In this document: one piece after another, positions 57,908 to 64,000 of the stretch
Position numbering within the stretch: the stretch's first letter is position 1
Layout of the letters: every line of letters starts with the position of its first letter
Source of the DNA: Aquitalea magnusonii
Lineage (GTDB): Bacteria; Pseudomonadota; Gammaproteobacteria; Burkholderiales; Chromobacteriaceae
DNA: 64,000 nt
Direction of reading: 5' to 3'
Assembly (NCBI RefSeq): GCF_002217795.2
Contig: NZ_AP018823.1
Coordinates: 2,728,001-2,792,000 of the forward strand
The notes under the pieces: generated by a model
What the model saw: the letters and a program-made list of their open reading frames with translations, nothing else
What the model was told of the DNA's origin: nothing
Database searches by the model: none
Position numbers and translations under genes: made by a program

Positions 57908-59560
57908 AACATACACGTAGTATTTGCAGGACGCGGATCTGTAGTTTGAAGTCTTATCTTATCTTGCTCAAGATCCGACTTCATTTTCATTTCCACCTTA
58001 CCAATTTTCGACAAAAGCTCGTCATTACTCATTTGCTTTGGATTACCAATTTTATCCAACCTCTTCCTAGCCGATTCATAGTAAGCTGACAAGTGATTTC
58101 CACTATGCAATGGCTTACCTGAACTTAATGAATCCGCTTGTCGAGTCGGCAAAGCCACCCCGTTTTCATTTCTATTGATATTATATATTCCTCTATCAGT
58201 CGCCTCTTTTATAACAGGGTGATCACCAAGCTGCTCAGCAATTAGATGGTGGCCCGCATACCATTTTGGGCAGGGGCGTCCAGCTCTTTTCATATTATTT
58301 TTTACTGCTCTCCCGTTTTCTAATCCTAGTGGGTCAGTCCACTCAATAGGATTCGGCGCATAGCTATGGATATTAATCCCACCCATCAACCCAATCGGAT
58401 CTCGCGAGATAAATCGCCCTATCTCCGGATCATAGTAGCGATAGCGGTTGTAGTGCAGCCCTGACTCGTCGTCATGATACTGCCCCTGGAAGCGGAAGGG
58501 GTTGCGGATGTCGGCGGAGGCTGCTGCCTCGGCAATCACTTCCCGTGCTTCGCCCCAGGCCTTGTAATCCATCTCCAGTGCCAACTGGCCTTGCGCGTCG
58601 GTAAGAGCTTGCGGGGTGCCGAGGTGGTCGGCGTGGTAGTAGTACACCGCGCGCGGGGCGGATGGCTCCGGGCCGGCCTGCAGCAGCGGGTCGCGTTCCG
58701 GGTCGTAGGGGTTGTACTGGTTCCATGCCGGCACTTTCACGCCTTGGATGGCGTCGGTATGTACCTGGGCCAGCGGGATGAAGCTGCCGGGTTCGAACAG
58801 GTAATGCACTGCGGCGTCGTCTTGGGTTTCAAACGCCAGCACGTCGCCATCCCAGCCGTACAGGGTTGTCTTGCCCTGACTGAGCTTGGCGATGCGGCGG
58901 CCCAGCGGATCATAGCGGTATTCGGTGCTGTTGCCACCCGGTGCTGTCAGCCGGCTCAGGCGGTTGTAGCCGTCCCACTCCAGCTGGGTGAGGCTGCCGT
59001 TGACGCGCTTTTCAACGAGGTTGCCACGGCTGTCGTAGCGGTAGTGACGGCCGGCGTAGTGGCTCAGCAGATTGCCCAGCAGGCTGTTGTCCTGATGCCC
59101 GTTGTCGGGGTGTTGTCCAGCAGGTTGCCGGCCGGGTCGAAGCGGAAGCTTTCCACGCCCTTGGGGGTGGCGGCCTCCAGCAGGCGGCCTACCGGGTCGT
59201 AACGGTAGTTGATCTGGCCGCTGCGATTGTCGGTAATGCCGGTGAGCTGTCCGGCGGCATCGTACTGGTATTGGCGGCTCCACTGGGTGACACCACTCAG
59301 GCGCTGGCTGCTGAGGCGGCCGGCTTTGTCGTAGGTCAGGGTCTGCTGCAAGCTATTGCCCAATATGCGTTGGGTTTCACGGTGCAGCTTGTCGCGTTCC
59401 AGATTCAGGATGTCGTGCTGGCCGAACAGCAGGCCATGCACATGGCCGCTGCCGTAATTGAGCACATCCACGCGGTGGCCGTCCGGGCGGACGGTGGCGA
59501 TGCGGTTGCCCAGCTTGTTGTATTTGTACTGCTTGCAGTATCTTTCGTTGACTTCAGCTA
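57904..59560 (-). pseudogene. Rhs module 3: longest core copy, frameshifted, with AHH nuclease tip
   Basis: The core runs from about 59560 (ERYCKQYKYNKLGNRIATV) through several YD repeats. A 4-bp deletion near 59104, by comparison with modules 1 and 4, changes DNTPTADGHQD into a shifted frame. After it the frame from 59283 is open to the end and includes the whole conserved core block, PIGLMGGINIHSYAPN and DPLGLENG. The tip has WYAGHHLIAEQLGDHP and LHSGNHLSAYYESA, the AHH nuclease motif. The tip itself is intact. Confidence 0.85.
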
Positions 59561-59596
59561 CAAAAAAATGTGGTCTACTTTTATTTTCTCCCCTCC

Positions 59597-60007
59597 TTAT
59601 TCCTTGGTATTTTTTATCTCTAATTCATCTGCGTAGGTAGTACATTCTTGAAAAATTATATTTGACACCTCGAGTTTTAAACTAAATGAGTTGCTTTTCT
59701 GTCTTATCGTTATGCATTTTCCATTTTCTTCTACTGTTAGAATGTCATAGTGCAAGTTGCGCCATTCTTTTATCTCTATGCTCTCTCCTGATTTGGCAAA
59801 TAACTTGATTACAATTGTGTTGTAATCTTTCCCCCACACTCCCCATTTGGCAACTTCCATTTCAGGTTTTTGTCTTGTATGTAGGCTGAAATAAACTCGC
59901 CCCCCTATGTCGAGATTGATTTGCCCGATATGTATTGGTTGAAATAGGCCTGTTGGAAATAGTTGCAGCAAAAATTGATTGCGCGCGATTTTGTCTAATA
60001 AATTCAT
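59597..60007 (-). CDS. Probable immunity protein of Rhs module 2
   Basis: A 136-residue protein starting MNLLDKIARNQFLLQLFPTG. I do not recognise the family with confidence; the size and beta-rich look recall Imm50. It starts two bases after the stop of the module 2 tip, with GAGGT before the ATG. Position and AT-rich composition are the main reasons for calling it an immunity gene. It is intact although its toxin is interrupted. Confidence 0.65.
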   Translation of the reverse strand: MNLLDKIARNQFLLQLFPTGLFQPIHIGQINLDIGGRVYFSLHTRQKPEMEVAKWGVWGKDYNTIVIKLFAKSGESIEIKEWRNLHYDILTVEENGKCITIRQKSNSFSLKLEVSNIIFQECTTYADELEIKNTKE

Positions 60008-60009
60008 TG

Positions 60010-60924
60010 CTACCTCGGAAAATTGTAATGGCCATGAGTTTTGGGGAAGCTGCCAGTTCTTGGGTTGCTAATTGGTCTTACATTAAAGTGAGGCTCTACT
60101 CCATGGCAGGGGGTTGCCTTTTCATGTCCCATGCTATGTTCTTGGATTATCACTGATTTGCCATCGATGTTGGTGTAGTGATAATTTCTTGTGGTCACTG
60201 GTTCATAATTGGGGCCAAGCACAGTATTTCCACTTCCATCCTCAAGATCTTCTTCCATCCTCAAGATCTTCTTCCATCCTCAAGATCTTCTTCCATCCTC
60301 AAGATCTTCTCTCATGATTTTTGGCTGTTGATTCATTGGAATTCTAGCATCCCTTTTCGCCTGCCTTAGTGCTTCCCGGCGACTTTTTGCATTAAACGAT
60401 GTTTTTTTATTCGGGCACTCTGAGAGGCCTAAAGGATCAATCCATGTTATTGGATTCAGTGTATAGCTATGGATATTAATCCCACCCAGCAACCCAATCG
60501 GATCCCGCGAAATAAACCGCCCTATCTCCGGATCATAGTAGCGATAGCGGTTGTAGTGCAGCCCTGATTCGTCGTCATGATACTGCCCCTGGAAGCGGAA
60601 GGGGTTGCGGATGCCGGCGGAGGCTGCTGCCTCGGCAATCACTTCCCGTGCTTCGCCCCAGGCCTGGTAATCCATCTCCAGTGCCAACTGGCCTTGCGCA
60701 TCGGTAAGAGCTTGCGGGGTGCCGAGGTGGTCGGCGTGGTAGTAGTACACCGCGCGCGGGGCGGATGGCTCCGGCCCGGCCTGCAGCAGCAGGTCGCGTT
60801 CCGGGTCGTAGGGATTATGCTGGTTCCATGCCGGCACTTTCACGCCTTGGATGGCGTCGGTATGTACCTGGGCCAGCGGGTCATAGCGGTATTCGGTGCT
60901 GTCGCTGCTTGGATAGTTCAGCAA
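60010..60924 (-). pseudogene. Rhs module 2: core with in-frame deletion; nuclease tip stopped by 19-bp repeats
   Basis: The frame starts near 60924 (STEYRYDPL) and passes straight into AQVHTDAIQG. This is a 132-bp in-frame deletion between CCAGCGGG repeats, judged from module 1. After DPLGLSECPNKK the tip runs to MREDLEDG, where four 19-bp units create a TGA at 60280-60282. Beyond them the same frame continues with SGNTVLGPNYEPVTTRNYHY and ends in HGVEPHFNVRPISNPRTG and THGHYNF. The HFNVRP pattern is found in HNH/Endo VII-type polymorphic toxins. Confidence 0.85.
60234..60309 (+). repeat. Four perfect tandem copies of a 19-bp unit inside a toxin tip
   Basis: The unit TTCCATCCTCAAGATCTTC occurs at 60234-60252, 60253-60271, 60272-60290 and 60291-60309 with no mismatch. 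With one unit the tip reads through; each extra copy puts the second unit in a frame that contains TGA on the minus strand. The perfect identity suggests recent expansion. Confidence 0.95.
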
Positions 60925-60936
60925 AAAGCGTAAATA

Positions 60937-61524
60937 CTACTCATCACTCTCGCAAAAAATGCAATTTCTATTTAAATCAAAAAAATCAACAGAAACTGTT
61001 TCAAGAACATTCTCAAATGCCTCACTTCCATTCTCTTCAATGTAGCATCGCTCTTTAGTAGTTATCGGAATAAGCCATGCAAATATGCATATATCACCAC
61101 TCACATCCGAGCCAGAATAACTAAACGAGTTTTCATTAAAAAACACTGGAGGCTTAACCCAGAGGCTATCAAATTTGTGATTATCAAAAACAATGCCAAC
61201 TTTCTTTATAATATCATTTTCAAGTAGTGCCTCTCTCGTTTCGACACACGTTTCCGCAATTTGCTTAATAATAGCCACCGCGTTTGATGGGATACAATCC
61301 TTATCAAAGGAGAGCAATATCTCATGGCGAATTATTTTTTCCGATCGTCTAGACTTCAACTTATGCTGAGCAAGCCCAACACTTATAATTGTAGTGATGT
61401 TTTCCAACAACCCATTACTACACTCAACCACTTGAAAATTTGGAAGTTTACTTATCCTAAAATCCCAGCCCTTCTCAATTTCTCCGAAATTTTCTTCAAT
61501 ATGATCAATAATTAAATTAGTCAC
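60937..61524 (-). CDS. Immunity protein of Rhs module 1 (SUFU-like)
   Basis: A 195-residue protein. VGLAQHKLKSRRSEKIIRHE and CIFAWLIPITTKERCYIEEN resemble the suppressor-of-fused (SUFU) superfamily, a common immunity family in polymorphic toxin systems. It starts at a GTG that overlaps the tip stop (GTGA). The frame is intact. Twelve bases separate its stop from the core of module 2. Confidence 0.75.
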   Translation of the reverse strand: MTNLIIDHIEENFGEIEKGWDFRISKLPNFQVVECSNGLLENITTIISVGLAQHKLKSRRSEKIIRHEILLSFDKDCIPSNAVAIIKQIAETCVETREALLENDIIKKVGIVFDNHKFDSLWVKPPVFFNENSFSYSGSDVSGDICIFAWLIPITTKERCYIEENGSEAFENVLETVSVDFFDLNRNCIFCESDE

Positions 61525-62953
61525 TTTCTATTCCCTTCACTTCTATTGCAGGAAGCACACTTAAAGATGGTTCCATCTTGATAATTATCGATTACTTCCT
61601 TGCGGGAGATATTGTCTGGAAAATCTCGTTTGCTCCAAGGCTCCGGGTGATGATCAATATCCCAATCTCTGCGTCCAGTACCAGGAGCCACCTTTACCTC
61701 ACCTTTGCAGGCAGGGCAGACCCGACCTCCCGTTGGGCTTGGAGCCGCATTATCCCACGCATCTTGAACCGTTGATTTTCTCCAGGAACTTCTGCTTGTA
61801 ACTTGTCCACGTTGATTGGTGCCTTTTGCCAACCCTAATGGATCAATCCACTCTATTGGATTCGGCGCATAGCTATGGATATTAATATCACCCAGCAACC
61901 CAATCGGATCCCGCGAAATAAACCGCCCTATCTCCGGATCAAAGTAGCGATAGCGGTTGTAGTGCAGCCCTGATTCGTCGTCATGATACTGCCCTTGGAA
62001 GCGGAAGGGGTTGCGGATCCCGGCGGAGGCTGCTGCCTCGGCAATCACTTCCCGTGCTTCGCCCCAGGCCTGGTAATCCATCTCCAGTGCAACTGGCCTT
62101 GCGCGTCGGTAAGGGCTTGCGGGGTGCCGAGGTGGTCGGCGTGGTAGTAGTACACCGCGCGCGGGGCGGATGGCTCCGGGCCGGCCTGCAGCAGCGGGTC
62201 GCGTTCTGGGTCGTAGGGGTTGTACTGGTTCCATGCCGGCACTTTCACGCCTTGGATGGCGTCGGTATGTACCTGTGCCAGCGGGATGAAGCTGCCGGGT
62301 TCAAACAGGTAATGCACAGCGGCGTCGTCTTGGGTTTCAAACGCCAGTACGTCGCCATCCCAGCCGTACAGGGTTGTCTTGCCCTGACTGAGCTTGGCGA
62401 TACGGCGGCCCAGCGGGTCATAGCGGTATTCGGTGCTGTTGCCACCCGGTGCTGTCAGCCGGCTCAGGCGATTGTAGCCGTCCCACTCCAGCTGGGTGAG
62501 GCTGCCGTTGACGCGCTTTTCAACGAGGTTGCCACGGCTGTCGTAGCGGTAGTGACGGCCGGCGTAGTGGCTCAGCAGATTGCCCAGCAGGCTGTTGTCC
62601 TGATGCCCGTCGGCTGCCGGGGTGTTGTCCACCAAGTTGCCGGCCGGGTCGAAGCGGAAGCTTTCCACGCCCTAGGGGGTGGCGGCCTCCAGCAGGCGGC
62701 CTACCGGGTCGTAACGGTAGTTGATCTGGCCGCTGCGATTATCGGCAATGCCGGTAAGCTGGCCGGCGGCATCGTACTGGTACTGGCGGCTCCACCGGGT
62801 GGCGCCACTCAGGCGCTGGCTGCTGAGGCGGCCGGCTTTGTCGTAGGTCAGGGTCTGCTGCAAGCTATTGCCCAATATGCGTTGGGTTTCACGGTGCAGC
62901 TTGTCGCGTTCCAGATTCAGGATGTCATGCTGACCGAACAGCAGAGCATCCAT
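61521..62953 (-). pseudogene. Rhs module 1: core with nonsense codon and frameshift; GH-E nuclease tip
   Basis: The core begins abruptly at about 62953 (LLFGQHDILNLERDK). At 62672-62674 the AAG of the conserved ATPKGVESF segment is TAG. Near 62090 one C is missing compared with modules 2 and 3, shifting the frame before LEMDYQAWGEAREV. The frame containing the tip is open to 61521. The tip has VCPACKGEVKV, RDWDIDHHPEPWSKRD, RKEVIDNY and FKCASCNRSEG, the pattern of the GH-E family (HNH/Endo VII superfamily) with two CxxC zinc pairs. Confidence 0.85.
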
Positions 62954-63037
62954 GCAGAAGTCTTATTCTACTTTTGCAGAGCGACTGGATAAGCCGAAAC
63001 AATAATGAAATTTGAAGCTATACATTCAGCCAGTTAA

Positions 63038-63314
63038 TCACAACAGATCCATCAAGCACTTATGACCAAAAGGTAATAATTCATCTGGTAGCACATCAAA
63101 ATTCAAATCACTCTCAACATAAACCCTGTCTAAAAAAAGAAATCCCATCAATAACCTCTCCCTCAAAGACAAATACCGACAACTCAATCTCACCAAAAAC
63201 AATAATATCACGCGATGCTTTTACCTTATTACCAGCATCAATTTCAGTCATAAAATTCCGACTTATACGCTCACAACCTACCCAACCATGATTTTTACAA
63301 TTTATTAGTGCCAA
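63038..63314 (-). pseudogene. Small AT-rich gene interrupted at an A7 tract
   Basis: The frame starts MALINCKNHGWVGCERISRN and runs to GEVIDGISFFRQGLC then stop. After the A7 run at about 63131-63137 (T7 on the coding strand), the other frame continues with LDRVYVESDLNFDVLPDELL and ends in KCLMDLL at 63038. The total of 277 bases is one more than a whole number of codons, so loss of one A would give a 91-residue protein. It may be a small immunity protein left of a missing module. I do not recognise a family. The flanks 62954-63037 and 63315-63514 hold nothing else I can identify. Confidence 0.55.
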
Positions 63315-63514
63315 TGAATTACTTTACCCGCAATTTAAATCCATTATTTGCTAAATACTTCACCACACATTCTGCTTAACTCGGGGCATCTACACAACCA
63401 CCTCAAAGGATACTGAAGGCATGATCAACACAACTATTTTCATTTCACGGCAAAGCTTAATTTTCACTTACCCTTCCCCGCCGATAACTTTGCGCAGTCG
63501 ACGTCCCCCCACTT

Positions 63515-64000
63515 TCAGTAGCAGGGGGCTTTAGAGTCCAAGCTTAATTTACCTGATTTCTCCGCAAATGATTCGGCATAGGCTGCCGGCGTCAAACCAC
63601 CCAGTGCTTTCTTCGGCCTTTCATTGTTGTATTCCCTTCGCCAGGCTTCGATGACAACCTGGGCCTGGCGCAGGCTGGTGAACCAGTGTTCGTTCAGGCA
63701 CTCATCCCGGAAATGCCCATTAAAGGATTCGATGTAAGCGTTCTGATTGGGCTTGCCCGGCTCGATGAGAAAGAGCTGAACCCCATGAGCGTGGGCCCAG
63801 CTCAACATCACTCGGCTGCAGAATTCCTTGCCGTTATCGGTCCTGATGGCTTTGGGCAAGCCACGTGTCTTCGCCAACTGGTCAAGGACGCGGGTCAGAT
63901 GCAGGCCTCCCATCGCACGTTCCGGAACAATGGCGACTGCCTCATGCGTGGCATCATCGACCACCGTCAGATTCTTGATGACACGCCCCTCCGCCGTCCG
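63515..64000 (-). mobile_element. IS3-family transposase OrfB, C-terminal part (runs off right edge)
   Basis: The frame is open from the window edge ([20 protein letters not shown]) to 63515. DDE residues are visible: the first D in VVDDATHEA, the second in [12 protein letters not shown], and the E in [27 protein letters not shown] closes the domain. This is the IS3-type retroviral integrase fold; the start and the left part lie beyond the window. The element end should be within about 63480-63514, but I could not define an inverted repeat. Confidence 0.9.

Larger units (their letters stand above)
53522..62953 (-). other. Rhs orphan toxin-tip/immunity array (five modules)
   Basis: Five tandem modules are read on the minus strand. 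Each has a core fragment ending in the conserved ISRDPIGL...DPLGL block, a distinct tip and an immunity gene. Core copies are nearly identical at DNA level: 61898-62953, 60488-60905, 58378-59560, 56653-57308 and 55249-55640. Copies start at different points in the Rhs core, and three of them begin within about 40 bases after the preceding immunity gene (the fourth follows the IS remnant). Tips and immunity genes are AT-rich, the cores GC-rich. This is the usual signature of a bank of displaced tips that can recombine into a complete rhs gene elsewhere. Confidence 0.9.

Noticed and set aside
60234..60309. The 19-bp repeats as a small CRISPR or iteron origin
   Set aside because: The units are directly contiguous without spacers and lie within a toxin reading frame; no replication gene is nearby.
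55249..62100. A possible CRISPR or satellite array because of repeated near-identical blocks
   Set aside because: The blocks are hundreds of bases long and encode the Rhs core; there are no short repeats with regular unique spacers.

Overview
The window looks like chromosome from a betaproteobacterium of the order Neisseriales, most like the Chromobacteriaceae (Aquitalea, Vogesella or Chromobacterium type). This rests on protein flavour, a GC-rich backbone and gene order (rimP-nusA-infB, dnaX-ybaB-recR, hrcA next to recA-recX-alaS). The genus cannot be fixed without a database search.

Layout. 1-6864: infB-nusA-rimP on the minus strand, then fadD, pilU, an ArsC-like reductase and dapE on the plus strand. 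6869-13117: a small exported Cys-containing protein, then a compact operon of three SPFH/HflKC-type proteins ending in a P1B-type metal ATPase. 13242-16895: a MarC-type membrane protein, ccoG and a MocR regulator. 16914-22647 (minus): recR, a GFA-family gene, ybaB, dnaX, mltB and hrcA. 22808-28051: recA, recX, alaS and an exported solute-binding protein. 28197-33714: an FNR-type site followed by a six-gene operon that combines a di-iron-type metallo-beta-lactamase-fold protein, a FimV-like protein, a receiver-like protein, a Ras-like GTPase and two roadblock-type proteins. 34076-38059: the Anbu operon (ATP-grasp, alpha-E, transglutaminase, Anbu). 38131-42376: YecA-like protein, Nudix hydrolase, thioredoxin, a membrane protein, purU and folD. 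42639-43066: four tRNA genes (Pro, Arg, His, His). 43233-53157: GntR and LysR regulators, two pirins, a soluble PAS chemoreceptor, and a solute-binding protein divergent from a FixL/FixJ-type two-component pair.

53522-62953 is an accessory island read on the minus strand. It holds five tandem orphan Rhs modules, each with a GC-rich, nearly identical core fragment, a different AT-rich C-terminal toxin tip and a cognate immunity gene. The tips include GH-E, HNH and AHH-type nucleases. The core parts are broken by a nonsense codon, frameshifts, deletions and an IS5-type remnant. One tip is shut off by a 19-bp tandem repeat and an upstream small gene by an A7 tract. Most immunity genes remain intact. 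An IS3-family transposase runs off the right edge. A full-length rhs gene, which such a bank would serve, is not in the window.

The two most promising undescribed systems are the oxygen/GTPase/roadblock operon at 28197-33714 and the triple-SPFH plus metal-ATPase operon at 7197-13117. A pair of about 108-bp dyad elements (18058 and 24334) with compensatory stem changes is also notable.
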